Source: Ursus arctos
Lineage: Eukaryota; Chordata; Mammalia; Carnivora; Ursidae
NCBI RefSeq assembly: GCF_023065955.2
Contig: NW_026623100.1
Location: 15,849,001-15,913,000, forward strand
Length of the DNA stretch: 64,000 bases
Direction of reading: 5' to 3'
Part shown: positions 12,731 to 24,865 of the stretch, in pieces
Layout: each line of letters starts with the position of its first letter
How positions within the stretch are numbered: the stretch's first letter is position 1
The notes under the pieces: generated by a model
The model's input: the letters and a program-made list of their open reading frames with translations, nothing else
The model's database searches: none
Told to the model about the DNA's origin: nothing
Program-made: the position numbers and the translations under genes

Positions 12731-12930
12731 TTATTTTTAAAGATTTATTTATTTTAGAGAGAGAGAGGGTGCACATACAAGTGGGGGGAGGGCAGAGGGA
12801 AAGAATCTTCACGCAGACTCCCTGCTGAGCACGGAGCCCAGTGCGGGGCTTGATCCCACGACCCCGAGATCGTGACCTGAGCTGAAACCAAGAGTCGGAC
12901 ACTCAACTGACTGAGCCATCCAGGCTCCCC
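12731..12930 (-). mobile_element. Can-SINE, reverse
   Basis: Starts tttttaaagatttatttatt, carries agactccctgctgagcacgg and tgatcccacgaccccgagat, and ends actgactgagccatccaggc. The flanks tgttttcact (12722-12731) and tgtttgcact (12931-12940) form a target duplication with one mismatch, showing insertion by target-primed reverse transcription. Confidence 0.93.
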
Positions 12931-13534
12931 TGTTTGCACTAAAGTATGGTGAGCTCTACTAACCCAGAATATGATGTGTATGAACTAGAGAATGACTTTT
13001 CCCTGTTTCCCAGTAACTGTTGAGCTTTCTTCCCAGCACCTTCCCTACATGAGTTGCAAGAGATAGAAGCTGGCATTTGCTGAGTAGAAGGACATGGTCA
13101 TGGGAACAGTGTATATACATGGTTGCAGTAGGTTTCTAGATTCTATAACTTGTACTTGGTGGTTTATAAACCAGCTTGCTCCTGTTTGGGGCGTAATGAT
13201 GCCTAAAGACAGTGTATGAAATGAGTTGCATCAGTAATGGGATATTGGGGGGGGGGGGTCAGTTTGCTCACTTAACCCTTTTCTTGGTGCCTCCTGTCCT
13301 CCCTCTGCCATGAGTCTTCCTTGGACAGCCACAGCCACATGACTGTCCTCTTGGGGCTCCACTAGCCCCATGCCAGCATCACACAGTGGAGCCTGAATTA
13401 AGAGCCACCCTGTCGTATGGGGTCAACTTGCAGGACTTGCGTGTGAACTCATCTGGGCATCCCCCTCCCTGTCGTTGGGGCCCCCCAGCTGGGCCCATCA
13501 CAGAGCCTGCTGCTGCAGAAGCCTCTGCGAAGGT

Positions 13535-13650
13535 CTGTGCAGAGGAGCAGTTGCAGGGGAGGGGGGTGTCCAAGTCTCCATTTTGCAGAAGAGGACCTTC
13601 GGGGCACAGAAACGAAGTGATCTGCGCCAGGCCCCACTGCTGTTAGGTGC
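13535..13650 (-). repeat. MIR fragment (reverse)
   Basis: Shows tctccattttgcagaagagg, accttcggggcacagaaacg and aagtgatctgcgccaggccc, matching the reverse MIR core. Confidence 0.6.
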
Positions 13651-15462
13651 TGGGCGAGGCTCAGAGCCTGTGTCTGGGAGCTCATCCTTCAGTGCTTTTC
13701 TCTCCACCTGGCTCTGACTGTAGGTCCCCGAAGCCACCCCGCCCCAGCCACTGCCCCAGGTCCTGCTGGGCCGGGTGCTGTAGGACACTGGTCTTAGCCG
13801 CTACAGCCACGGGCCCGCCTGGCCGGCCGAGGTGGGCAGCAGGCAGCAGAGGGGTTTCCTGAGCTACGGCCTCCCCCAAACCTTGAGTCCTGGGGCCTGA
13901 TGGTGTCAGAACTTAGGTCCTTAGACTCCCTACTCCTCTCAGTGACCAGCCCCCCAACTTGGAGGTGGCCCGCTGCCCAGGCCAGCAGCCAGAGCACCAC
14001 CACGGGGGGCTTTAGCATTGCCCTGGTCAGCATGCGTCAGGCGGCCTAAGTCAGGGATGGTGGACAGGCCTCAGAGGGATTCACCCCCCCTCCTACCATC
14101 TCTGTCCGGGCTATCTGCTCACAGGCTCTGCTTCCTTGCACTTTGGTTCTGTTGTTTCCCTCCCTGCACAGTGGGATCTCTGTTCCTTCAGCCCTTCCCC
14201 TGCACAGAGCTTCCCATGGCTGTGTGCAGAGGGCACGCTTCCCCAGCGCACCTCCCCTCTGCTGATGGCCTCTGTCTGAGGGTCTCAGCTCCACATTCCA
14301 GGGACAGAGGGTCTACCGGCGCCCTGGCTGTGGCCAGTGGTCAGGCCACAAGATGCACAGAGCTGCCCCTCTCCTGCCAGGGTGGGGTGGCAAGGACAAG
14401 AACAGGGCAGGAGCAACACTGGTGTGAATGCCAGACGCCACCTGGGGTTTGAGTCTAGCTCCCTGGTTGAATGTAGCTCCCTGATGGCCCTCTGCTGCGG
14501 GCAAGACGCCCCACATGGGGCCATGACGTCTGGGTGGCAGTGGGGCTTCGGGTATGGTCCCTTCAGCCCCCTAGCTGTGGGGTGGTGCCAGTCTTTGTTC
14601 TCGGTGACACTGACGCCAGTACGCTGCCATGCCAGGCACAGGGACAGATGACATTCCTGGGCTGGGGAGGAGGAGGGGGGCCTCTTGGAGGCCTGTGGGC
14701 CATGCGTGGGCATGGCTGAGACCCCCAGCTATCTCCCACCTCCCTGACTGGCCTGACCACTGTGGGGGCCCCAGGCAGCTTGTGAGGGCTGCCTTGTGCG
14801 TGCCCCTCTTCATGTCATGTGACTTGTGTGATGGGGTGTGCACACGTGACCTGCGCCAGTTGGTCTCTTTCCAACTCGAACGGTTCCTCCTGTCCCCAGG
14901 ACAAAAACAGCCTCAGGCCTTTTTCCCCTGAAAAGTGTGAGCTCCCTGTGTCCGGGAGCAAGCTCACAGACAGAGCCCAAGTGGCAGGCTGCCCATTCGG
15001 CAGGGTTGGCGATGTCCCCAAGAATCAGTCCCAGGGCTCTGCCTGCCCCCCGGCCCCAGCTTCCCTCTCTTTGCTGCACAGGGCAGACACAGACAGAGGC
15101 CAGATGGTGAAAGGAGCTGTCACAGAGTGGCCTGGTCCTGGGTCCCCGCTCTTGGCAGAATAAGCTCTAGGGAGCTAGGCTGTCCGGGGCGAGGGAAGCT
15201 TCTCCCTGTGAGAGGTAGCACCCTGCGACGCTGAGCTCAGGCCCTTGGGTTGCGGGTAAGAGGTCCAGAGAATTGCTGATAGAGGAAACCGCCTTATTTC
15301 TTCTACTTAGGGTGGTATGGTCTCAGACAAGCCACCTGGCCTCTGGTCGCGCTGCCCACACATGAGGAATTGCAGTTCTGAGTGTCCCAGGCTGGTGACT
15401 GAAGGGCTGCATGCCGAGGCCAGGAAAGCCCTCCTGGTGACCTATGCCTCTCCTCTTTGCAG

Positions 15463-15580
15463 CTGGAGGAGGCAGAGCGCTTTGCCACGACAGTGATCGA
15501 CCTCGGGGAGGAAGCTGGGGAATTCCTTGCCAAGGGCTACCTGGCACTGGGCCTCACATACAGCCTGCAGGCCACTGACG
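15463..15580 (+). CDS. TTC7A: TTC7A coding exon (human exon 12), residues 465-503 plus first base of 504
   Basis: 118 bases: 39 codons plus one base, entering in phase 0 and leaving after codon position 1. The acceptor is ctctttgcag. The donor is placed at G|GTGAGT so that the leftover g joins cg of the next exon to give Ala504. The peptide runs [20 protein letters not shown] then [19 protein letters not shown]. It finishes one TPR helix pair and starts another at [12 protein letters not shown]. Confidence 0.96.
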
Positions 15581-15681
15581 GTGAGTGCCAGGGCCTCGGA
15601 GCCTCTGCCTGGGGGGCTCAGGCTTCCCGGTGGCCTCCCGGGCATCTTGTCCCACCAGTGCCCAGCACATCTCTATTGAGT

Positions 15682-15726
15682 ACACACACACACACACACA
15701 CACACATTCTCTCTCTCTCTCTCTCA
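15682..15726 (+). repeat. (AC)n-(CT)n compound microsatellite
   Basis: About 25 bases of AC followed by about 18 bases of CT, 100 bases after the upstream donor. Confidence 0.95.
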
Positions 15727-15889
15727 CCCCTCAGTCCCATTTCCACTCTTTTACCCAGACTTCATCACTCTCACACATGCCCTCTTCATGGACCCACCCT
15801 TCGAGGCCAGGTCCCAGCCCCTCGGCAGAGCTGATACCCGCCTCTGGAACTCCTGTGTGCCCGCAGTCTGTAATATGCTGCCCGCCCGG

Positions 15890-16020
15890 ACCCCACAGTG
15901 TCTTTATTCTGTTTTGCTCTTACCCTCAGCACTGCTTTGACCTTCTGGGGTCTTTTAAACCTCCCTTGACACATGGCACAGTGCTGGGTACACAGTCGGT
16001 GCTTAATAAATACTTGTGCT
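15890..16020 (+). repeat. L2-type LINE tail
   Basis: Shows ttgacacatggcacagtgct, ggtacacagtcggtgcttaa and taaatacttgtgctt, the usual L2 3' end pattern. Confidence 0.7.
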
Positions 16021-16652
16021 TGGAGGATAGGTTCCACTCCTGCCGCCCCGAGGCTGGCATTCTTTCCCGAACCCTGCCAGCTCAGCCGCGTGTCCCCCCA
16101 TCAGTGAGGCAGCCACCTACTTCTGTATGCTTGCAGGAAGGGGAGCAGTGGGGTCCCGTGCAAACTAAACCTGGAAGAGTAATCTGACCAGGACGGGGCT
16201 GGGACCTGGGTGACAGTCATTTTAAAGCTTACCAGGTGGTTCCGTGTGCAGCTGAGACTTCAAACACCTGCCCTTAAATTTTAACACTGAAAATTTGTTA
16301 AAAATGGTTTAAAAAGAAGAGCCCTGTGGGTAAGGAAGCCCCAGGAGGCAGGCATCAGCCCGTGGAGCCTGTCTCTCCAGGCTCAGGTGGCAAAGAAGGT
16401 GAAGGAGTGGAGGGAGCCGGTGTGCTGAGTCACATGCTGGGAGGCTGGGGCCAAGTGGACGCCCCACACCCTCCGCGGGTGACTAGGGTGGTGGGTGGCA
16501 GCAGCGCAGAGCTGATGGAGTGCAGGATTTGCCGGATGGGGCCCTCATCGGGCCTCTCCCTGCAGAGCTTGTGCCCCCCGGGATGGGGCAGGGCTGGGCC
16601 CGCAGCCCTTCAGCACGCCCTCATGGCTCTGTCTCCGTCTTGTCTCCTGCAG

Positions 16653-16710
16653 CGACTCTGAAATCCAAGCAAGATGAGTTGCACCGGAAAGCACTGCAGA
16701 CTCTGGAGAG
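16653..16710 (+). CDS. TTC7A: TTC7A coding exon (human exon 13), residues 504-523
   Basis: 58 bases: two bases finishing Ala504, 18 codons and two bases of Arg523. The acceptor is tctcctgcag and the donor is GTGAGG. The peptide ATLKSKQDELHRKALQTLER bridges two TPR helices. DELHRKALQTLER is the amphipathic helix B that continues into the next exon. Confidence 0.96.
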
Positions 16711-17907
16711 GTGAGGGGACCCCCGGCCCAGCAGAGGCACCAGGTGGCACGTTCACGCACTTTATCTCCCTGGACCCTGTGGTGGTGGCAGAGTGAAGGT
16801 TTCCAGCCCCAGTTCATTGACCAGGAAACCAAGGCTCTGAGAGCTCACGCGGGAAGCAGGGACAGGCCTTTGGGGTTGGGTGGGCAGGTGGAGCCCTTCA
16901 GTGATGGTGGGGCACCCCTAGGCTCAGCCCCTCCCCTCTGGAGCTCAGGGCTCTGACATGGGAATCAGAGCCCATGGATGTTGTGAGAATTCTGAGATAA
17001 AGCTGGAAAAGCACCTTACATATGTGCCTTAAGGGTAGCAGGGGCTCAGAATTGGTGTTTGCCTCCTGCCAGCCCCTCTCTGACCTGAGGGCTGTGAGAA
17101 CCCCCCACACCAGTCCTCACAGACATTTCCTGGCAGTCAAGGTCCCGGAGGGAAGGAGTGAAGGGGATGCCAGAGAAGCCCCTCCCCTGTGCTGGCCCTC
17201 CCTCCTTCCCTCCCTCGTTCGGACCCATCCTTGCTAAGCCCCTGCCTCCTCCATAGCCTTGGGTCCCGCCTGAGCATCCTGCCCCCCGCTCCTCTGGCCC
17301 ATCGCAGGGCTCTGCCCTGTGAGCCCTATGGGTCTTACTCCCCCCAAGTACTGCTGTGGAAGTTGCTAGCCCGGACCCCGTCCTAGACATCTTGTGCCTT
17401 CCTACAGGAACATACAGCACATCCAGCCCCTCTCTGGGGCAGGTTGTTCCTGAACCCAGGGAGGTAAAAGTCCCATCCAGGCCAATCCCCACTGAGCTAC
17501 TAGGGCCAACTCCTCATTCCCAAGGCTTCGCTACCAGAGAGGCCATTCCCAGCCCCTCCACCTGCAGGAGTGTTCCCTTCTGTCCTACAGTGGAGAGGTC
17601 AGGCTCCAGGCTCCATACAAGGCCACCACAGGGCCTCAGCCAGGCCAACAGTTGCCCAGAGGCAAGGGCCATTCCCCACTCCCCAGTCCTCCCCTCTCAG
17701 ATGGCGCCCTGCCTCGGCAGAGCCAACTCTCTTGGAGCCTGCTGCCCACGGGCTGCCACCGCCATCATCCCCCGCCGGGCACCCTCTGAGAACCCCCGAC
17801 ATTTCGCCCTGCAGCACCCAGCAGAGCACTGGCATGCGGGAGGCCCACATCACACACTGGGTGCTCAGTCCTTGCTCGCTGACCTGTCACCCCCTCTCCC
17901 CATACAG
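16711..17907 (+). other. TTC7A: Intron 13
   Basis: 1197 bases, GT-AG, with a MIR fragment at about 16955-17045. The GC-rich remainder shows nothing else recognisable. The long + frame at 17356-18063 overlaps the next exon in a different frame and is a shadow. Confidence 0.85.
16955..17045 (+). repeat. MIR fragment
   Basis: Shows tgttgtgagaattctgagat, aaagctggaaaagcacctta and catatgtgcctt, like the MIR 3' third. Confidence 0.55.
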
Positions 17908-17980
17908 AGCCCAGCAGCTGGCGCCCGGGGACCCCCAGGTCATCCTCTATGTCTCCCTGCAGCTGGCCCTCGTCCGCCAG
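17908..17980 (+). CDS. TTC7A: TTC7A coding exon (human exon 14), residues 524-547
   Basis: 73 bases: one base completing Arg523 (ag|a) and 24 codons, leaving in phase 0. The acceptor is cccatacag and the donor is GTGGGT. The peptide [12 protein letters not shown] then [12 protein letters not shown] contains the TPR-ending LAPGDP turn and the first helix of the next repeat. Confidence 0.96.
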
Positions 17981-18049
17981 GTGGGTTGTCACATTTCCTA
18001 ACTCCCAGGTCCCCGAGGGCTGTGGAGCTGCTCCTGCCACCACTGCTTT

Positions 18050-18215
18050 GCCCAGCCACGTGACCCTTTGCAAGGGACCTGACCTCTCCAAGTCCCTGTT
18101 TTCTTGTCCGTTATATGAGCACCTTCATACTGCCCCTCTGAGAGACCCAGTAAGGATGAAGTCAGAAACTGTGGTAAAGCCCAAGGTGGGCACACAGCAA
18201 GGGATTATTCTCTGC
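18050..18215 (+). repeat. MIR SINE
   Basis: Shows acgtgaccctttgcaaggga, cctgacctctccaagtccct and actgcccctctgagagaccc, then aaggtgggcacacagcaagg. Degenerate. Confidence 0.6.
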
Positions 18216-18449
18216 CCTCACGGCCTCTTGAAGAGTTCGGTCTCCTGAGAAGTTGCTGAGTGACCACAGGAAGCATTTATGTCTTCACCTTCCACAAAGC
18301 TTGCTCCGTGGGGCTCCTGGCTTCCAGGTCTGGGATGAGGCACTTGGTACCTCTCTGGCACTCTCGCCAAGGACCATCGCTCTGCTCTGGTGTTCCGAAG
18401 AACACAGGCGCGAGTACCCGAGAGCACTTCATTTTCAGCCCGCTGTAAG

Positions 18450-18545
18450 CTCCGGGGCTTCTCTTGCCAATCAAGTTTGTGATAAACCTTTGGTGATACA
18501 TTTTTCTAGTATCTTTAATTATCCAGCCACCCCTGATGGATGTCT
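18450..18545. promoter_or_regulatory. Candidate conserved non-coding island
   Basis: Contains ccaatcaagtttgtgataaa (CCAAT and TCF-like ATCAAG cores) and ctagtatctttaattatcca, in an AT-rich patch within GC-rich intron. Function is inferred only. Confidence 0.25.
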
Positions 18546-19284
18546 GTCCTCCCAGAGAGATGGCAGCGCCAGGCCAGTGGAGCCTGGCTCCCAGTTTCCT
18601 TGGGGACCCCAGATGCTGGGAGCCTCAGGGAGCTGAGGACCGTCGCATGGACACTAGGCTAGACCTGGCCCACCCGGGTGTCTGATAGCCTCCAGCCCAT
18701 CCTGCTCAGAGCACGTGTGGCTGCCTGAGCAGTGACAGCTGTGGGTTTGGACACTCGGCCCAGGATAATGGGCTTCACTCTGGAGAATCACCAGGGAGGA
18801 GCAGCCTTGGGGAGACACAGGCAAGCTGAACCAGTGACCACAGTAACCTTGCTTCCTGCCCTTTCCTTGAACTTTCCATAAAAGGAGTTTCCCGTGGGTG
18901 GAGTCAGGGCCTGGACCGAGTACTCACAGTGTGTGCCGAGGCTGGAGGGAGAGGGGACTAGGGACCTAAGGCCCCAGCTGGCCTGCACCATAGGCCCCTC
19001 GGGGAGCACGGGAGGCCCATGTCTGAGGTGTGGTAAGGAGCAAAACTTTCTGGAAAAGACTCCCTGGTTCCTGGGAGGATAGGGAACGGATTTCGAGAGA
19101 GTTGCCGGAGCCGATGCAGTCGCCAGTCCCAAGGGCATGAGAGCACACAGCCCTCAGGAGGAGAAGGAAGCGTCTTACTGCTCCGCAGCTGCCTGGGCTC
19201 TGGGGGCTTGAGGAGGGACAGGCACGTCCCACAGGTGCAGGACTGGGCAGAATGTTCTCGCACGTCGTCTCACCCTCTCAGCCG

Positions 19285-19395
19285 CTGGCACAGGCACGAC
19301 CGTCCTCCTCACTTTGTAGCTAAGAACTGTAGCTCAGAGCAGTCGCCGGAAGGTTCTAGCTAGGAAGTGGCCGGGCCGGCAGCCACGCCCCTACC
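19285..19395 (-). repeat. MIR fragment (reverse)
   Basis: Shows cctcactttgtagctaagaa, ctgtagctcagagcagtcgc and agctaggaagtggccgggcc, like the reverse MIR core. Confidence 0.5.
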
Positions 19396-19804
19396 TGACC
19401 CCTGAGCCGAAGTTGTGGGTCTCTGAGTAGGAGGAGGCATTTGTGTGTGGTCTCCATCACTGCACGGACAGGTGCAGAGGAGACCCACCTCTGGATCTGC
19501 ACCCAGGGACCTGGATGGCCTCCTTACGGCCCCCACATCCACCCAGATCCTCTGTGCTGCACCCTAAACCCGCTCCTCTTTACCCCCGAGCAGCAGTGGC
19601 TGCCCGAGCCTGACCTGGGACAGCAGATCCCTCTCACCATGGTACTTAGGGCTGTGTTTTCTGGTCAGAGCACGAGCCCCACCCCCAGGGCCCAGGGTCT
19701 CACTTGAGTCTGCTCTGTTCTCATTGGCCGGCGCTGGCACCAGAGTCCTGGGGGGAGGGCTGGGCCTTGGAGAAGGTCACTAAGCTGGCAATCTTCTCTG
19801 GCAG

Positions 19805-19965
19805 ATCTCCAGCGCCATGGAGCAGCTGCAGGAGGCCCTGAAAGTGTGCAGGGATGATGCCAGCGCCCTCCACCTGCTGGCGCTCCTCTTCTCGGCCCAG
19901 AAGCACTACCAGCACGCCCTGGACGTCATCAACATGGCCATCACAGAGTATCCCGAGAACTTCAA
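19805..19965 (+). CDS. TTC7A: TTC7A coding exon (human exon 15), residues 548-600 plus two bases of 601
   Basis: 161 bases: 53 codons plus aa of Asn601. The acceptor is tctggcag and the donor is GTGAGT. The peptide starts [18 protein letters not shown], followed by [20 protein letters not shown]. It encodes helix B of one TPR and a complete TPR ([12 protein letters not shown] paired with [15 protein letters not shown]). The alanine at codon 4 (19814-19816) is human A551, which I recall as a disease position. Compared with remembered human sequence, CRDD replaces RKDD. Confidence 0.96.
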
Positions 19966-21749
19966 GTGAGTTCCCTGTGGACACTGCTGGGGGTTGGGGG
20001 CTGGCCTGCCACGGACACAGGTGCCCTCGCACACCGCTGCCACACACTGATTAAGTGCCCACTGCGTGCACACCCCCTGGCTGGAGGGTCAAGGCCAGGC
20101 GAGGCCCTGTGGGGTCAGAGAATGGCTCTGGCGTTCTGGGCTAGGAGGCGTCGGGGGGAGTGGTGAGCTCTGCGCAGCAGCTGCGGGCTCCACGGGGGCT
20201 ACGTGGACCGCAGAGGAGACTGTGTTCAACTGCACGTGCTCGAGCTGCTTCCACCCCGCCCTGGGCTCTGCCTTTGAGCCTCATGGGCACACTAACTTGT
20301 GTAACTTAATCATAACCCTGGCACAGCCAGCCAAGGATGAGCTTCTAACACTGGCTGGGCTGGCGAGGCCAAGTGAGCCATCTCCCGCCTCCAAGCAGGC
20401 CATGGGCATTGGGGGAAAGGGGTTCTCTCCTTCCACAGTAGTCCTGGCCTCTCCCTCCATCCTTGGCAACTCCACATCCCCCAAGGCCACACTGCCTAGA
20501 CGTCCCTCCTCTTTGGAGCAGGGTTCATGCTGCATTTGGCCCAGACCATGGTGGGTATGGCAGGACGAGACTTTCCTGCCCCCTCCTATACACAAACAAC
20601 CCACTGCCACCCAACCAGGACACGGGGGGAACAAGATCCGTGCTGGGCCAGCTGAGGCAGGAGGGTGCGTTGCTCTGCAGGAGGGAATGAGGAGGTCGGT
20701 CAACTTTTGATTTCTGCCCTCTTCCCCCAAAGCATGTGACACTGGGTATAATAGACCTTGTTTCTCTGAACCCTGTGAGCCCAGGATGAGAGGCCCCTGA
20801 GCACCCCATTCCCACTATGTTCCCCCTTCGGGTCTGAAGGAGGGCTATTTAGCACCAGCCAGGGGCTGTTTTCCTTCAGAGAGCAGAAAGAAGCATGGTC
20901 CTGGCTCCCTGGAGGGGGGACTCACACTGGCAATGGAGACAGGCTCACGAAGAATCAGGGGAAATGGGTGGGCGCCACAGCCGTGTTAGGTGATAAAGGG
21001 AAGCTGCAATTGTCCCAGCCCGAGGAGGTTCCCTTCATGTGGGGAGCCTGGGCATCTGCCTCTGTCCATCCCTAGCTCATCGGGGCCAGAGCTGGCTTTC
21101 CCGTGCCTGTGGCCGCCTTCAGAGAATGCCATGGGTAGCTTTGCCTGCAGACCTTGCAGGATGACTGTCTTCACCGAGGCTCAAGAAGGGTGTTTTGGGA
21201 GCATCAGAGAGCCCTTACAGTAAGCACCCCAGGGTGCCCCACTGAAGAGCAGGCTCCAGTGAATAAAGCCAAGGGCGGGCGTTCCCCCTGCAGGTCAGCC
21301 CCACTTCCCCTAGTCCACACTGACCCTCTGCCCGCAGCATGCTGACTCCTGACCCTTCCTGTCCCCCCGCTATCCTGTCTCAGGTGGGCTCGGCTGCCCA
21401 CAGCTAGGTGGAGCCTGTTCTTTGCATTCAGGAGATGGCCCTGACTCTTGGCCTCAGCCTGCACTTGGGAGATTACTAAAACTGAAATCGGTTCACTCGA
21501 AAAGGCAGGTAGCTTAGGGAATACTAAAACACAGGTAAGATAGTGTGTGGACAAGAGATGAGTTCCTTTGTCTCACTGTGCCAGCATAATACAACAAGAC
21601 CTACTGTGTAGAAGTTTATTTTTTCACTTTTAGTGGAAATGCACAAAGGACAAAGGTCCTCCTCTTCCAGTACCAGTTATCTCGCTTTTTTCCAAGCTCC
21701 ATTCTCACGATTGTCAGGCAGAATCTGACCCACTGTCTGCTGCCAGCCA

Positions 21750-21828
21750 TGCGTGTGCTTGTATATGTGTGTACGTGTGTGTGCCTTGTGTTCGTGCGTG
21801 CGCACGTGTGTGTGTGTGTCTGTGTGTT
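21750..21828 (+). repeat. TG-rich interrupted microsatellite
   Basis: Alternating purine-pyrimidine run, with gtatatgtgtgtacgtgtgt and gcgtgcgcacgtgtgtgtgt. Potential Z-DNA former. Confidence 0.9.
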
Positions 21829-23189
21829 TACTGTATTGTCAGTTAGGCTTTGATGGAAACAAAAGCAGTGCGGAAGAAGATCTTAGACTCCTAGAGTGGG
21901 GAGGGGTCCTGGCCCTGCCCCAGGTCAGAGCATGTGTCCTAAGAAGGAGAGGCTGGGCCTGGCATCAGACGTTAGTTGACCAGCAAGTCCTTTTCCCAAG
22001 TGCAACATTACCCGCCAGTGGAGACTCTCTGGGGGCAGAGGGGAACAGAGCTGTCCTGATGGAAACGGGGCAGGGAGTCTCATGCTGCCCACCTGGCCCT
22101 TCCTCGGGCCCCCAGTCCCAGCAAGGAGCCTCACATTCCAGCACCTGGCATCTTGCTGCAGTATCTCTTCCTTACTTTCGGGCTGAATGCTCTCTGCTGG
22201 CAGAATCACTCCCCCTGGCCTGATGTGGGGAGGCTCACGGCTCTTTCTGAAAATCTGCTTGGAGCCCACAGCGTGTGGGGGTTGTGTTGGGTTTGGAGGG
22301 CGGCACTCTGGCTCTCCCTCAACCCCCAGCCCACCTTGGGAGAGGTGCCACCTGCCTCCTGGGCTCCTTGGCTGGGTGAGGAAGCCCCCTTCTCCCCAGT
22401 CTTCCTCCCCCTTGTTGGTGGTGTGTGTGCCCTTCCCCTCAAGGGTGCTTCTCCCCCCTCCTACCGCCACCTCACTCAGGGGCCGACTCCTTCACCAGGA
22501 AATGCTTCACTCACTGCAAGTGTCTTCGTGGGGGTTGTGGAGAGCTGGTCCTTGCCGAGGTGGTGACTCCCCCTCTTGAGGCCCATGGGTGGGCTTCTGG
22601 GCCTCCAAGAATGCCTAGACCTGAACCCTAATAGTTGGGCCTGTGTGCCTGTGTCCAGGGAGATGGCTTTCACCAGATCTTCTATGGGACCCTAAACCCA
22701 AAACAGATCCCAGTGCAGATTGTGTTCTTGGTCAATTTGTAGGACAGTTGTGCCCCTCTCCATCGACTGTGTCCCTACTTCTGCCGGCAGTAGCCCCTGA
22801 TGGGGCAGGCTCTGCATGAGAGCAGAGCTGCCCAGTCCAGACACCATGAGGTCACTGCCGGGGCATCAGGGGCTTGCGCCGTGGGGCTGGTAGCAGGAAG
22901 ACCTCTCTGAGGTCCAAGCCCAGGGAGGGAAAGTGTTTAAGTCCCATCCCTAGGGTTCTTCTGTTTTGTGTCTCTGCAGAGAGGCCTGGGGACCAGAGCA
23001 TCCCCTTCTCCGTGGTGCCTCACTCTGCAAAGCCTGCCCATGTAGAGACATGATAGAGAAGCAGTGGCAGATTCTTTATCTCGAAGCCACCATGAGCCCC
23101 TCCCCTCCATGGCCCTGAGGACCTCTGTCTTGATTGGAGCCAGCCCTAAAAGGCTGCAAAACTAACTAAAAAAAATAAAGGGTGCATCT

Positions 23190-23235
23190 GGGCTCCTAAA
23201 CTGTGAGATAATACATTTCTGTTATCTTTAAAAAA
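23190..23235 (+). repeat. Possible MaLR LTR remnant
   Basis: The string actgtgagataatacatttc followed by tgttatcttta resembles the 3' end of MST/MLT-type LTRs. It is very short, so uncertain. Confidence 0.3.
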
Positions 23236-23252
23236 AAAAATCAATCCTTAAA

Positions 23253-23270
23253 AATATATATATATATATA
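23253..23270. repeat. (AT)n microsatellite
   Basis: Nine AT units preceded by an A-run (23230-23240). Confidence 0.9.
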
Positions 23271-24851
23271 GGAGGTTGGGAGTGGGTGTGGGAAATCCAC
23301 CTACCACACAGCTCTGTGAAGTGACCATAGAGCATGACCATGGCTCTTTGTGAATAAGGCAATCCTGTTGCCCGCAGATGGGACAGCAGAGTACAGAAAC
23401 CCGTGGATTAGCAGGAAATGTCATTGAGCCCATTACCGGCCAGGGATCACTGAAAAATGTCATTGCTCTTCAACTGAGACTGCACCCTGCTTCTCCAGCT
23501 GCTCCCTGCACCGGGAACAAGTTCTGTGTGGCCCCAGCTGTTGCCACGGCAGATCGTTCACCCGCCAGTCCAGTAAATACCATTGCAGCAAAACAAAAAA
23601 ATCAAACCCCCTTCACCCTGGCCTCCGTGTCTCCAGCAAGGCCTCCGTGTGAGGGCACTTACAGACCCGAGCTCTGTGTGCCACTGGGAGCCCCCCTGAA
23701 GGCTGCTCTATGGGGCTGAGGCTTTTCAGAGGCTCTTCTCTTCTGCACAGCCTGCCCGTGCGTTGGCTCCCAGAGACTGTCTTAGTGAAGGAAGAGGCTG
23801 GCAGGCCAGTGTTGAGGGTGGAGGGGGCCTGGCACGGCAGGTGTGAGGGGCGGCGGCCAGTGGGTGGAATGGAGCCCTTTCTATGGGAGCTTATCCCCAT
23901 GTGAGGGCCACAGTGGGGCTCCTGCCCTCGCCGGGTCGTGCTGTCTCTCACCTGTGCCACCGCTAGCAGCTTGATCAAATGCCAAACAGTGACATCTGTC
24001 CTGCCTGCCTCTGCCTCCAAGGCCTGTGGCGAGATTCAGACAAGAGAAGGTCTTGCAGTGGGTTTAGAAGCGCATTCAAGGGCAGCAGCGTGGAGGGGTC
24101 TGGAAGGCAGCGCACCAGCAGTGTGAGACCACGGTGTGGGGCCCGAGGGCGGGGTGCGTGGCGGCGCAGAGCTGGGGGAGGGCTCTGTCCGTGCCAGGCC
24201 TGGGAGGCACAGGCAGAGTCAGGAAGCCCTGTGAGAGGTGTGGGAGCTCCTTAGCTGCCCGGGAGGCCACGATTCCTCCAGGCAGGCTAAAGAGTCCTGG
24301 AGAAAAACCCAGCCCTTGCGGAGCTGAACTTCTGAAAATCCCCCTAAATTCAGGGATTAAAAAGCAAAGCAAAGAGGATCTTGATTTCCGGGCTGCGGGA
24401 TGACCTTTAGTTAATGGAGCTTGGGTTTAAAAGGCAGAAACGTGATGAGGCAGAGACCGATGGCCCGCGGGGACAGTGTGAACTTGGCACGGGGGCCACC
24501 AGGCACCCTGCACAGCTTCCTGAAATCCTGAGGGCTTCCGACTAAGCCCCAGACACATGTGCTGGCCTGGCCGTCCCTGGCCGTCCTGCAGGGGGCCTCA
24601 GGGGGCAGCTAACTCCCTATTTAGAGCCGGTTTCCAAGCCCACTGGGCGGAATGTGCGTGGTCTCGTCCTGTGCAAGCTCGGAGACGCCTGTGCTATGGG
24701 AGGCAGGGGGGAGGCTCAGCTGGGGAGGGCAGGGATATGGGGTCAAGGGGAACAGGCTACTGATAAGCATGGTTCCTGCAGCTGGGGCTTCAGGGCCACT
24801 GGTTTTAGGTAACAGATTCCTTATGCTTTAGTCAGTGCGCTTGTAGTGAAG

Positions 24852-24865
24852 GTCACCATGGTAAC
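24852..24865. promoter_or_regulatory. X-box RFX motif (GTCACCATGGTAAC)
   Basis: Two inverted half-sites, GTCACC and GGTAAC, spaced by AT. This fits the RFX X-box pattern closely. It lies in a repeat-free patch. Occupancy unknown. Confidence 0.4.

Larger units (their letters stand above)
6064..15462 (+). other. TTC7A: Intron 11
   Basis: 9399 bases, GT-AG. It holds MIR fragments (7480-7605, 9808-9960, 10678-10800, 11870-12060, 13535-13650) and two reverse Can-SINEs (11229-11440, 12731-12930). It also has a TG/CA inverted repeat at 12222-12249 and a 12-base G run at 13247. Two AT-rich islands, at 8060-8290 and 9540-9640, stand out from GC-rich surroundings. No other gene is recognised. Confidence 0.85.
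15581..16652 (+). other. TTC7A: Intron 12
   Basis: 1072 bases, GT-AG. It holds a CA/CT microsatellite (15682-15726) and an L2-like tail (15890-16020). No other coding sequence is recognised. Confidence 0.85.
17981..19804 (+). other. TTC7A: Intron 14
   Basis: 1824 bases, GT-AG. It holds MIR fragments at 18050-18215 and 19285-19395 and an AT-rich non-repeat block at 18450-18545. No further gene is seen. Confidence 0.85.

Noticed and set aside
15571..15590. Alternative donor one base earlier at the residue-503 exon (GAC|GGTGAG)
   Set aside because: It would leave the next exon out of frame and uses a non-GT donor. G|GTGAGT preserves frame through Ala504.
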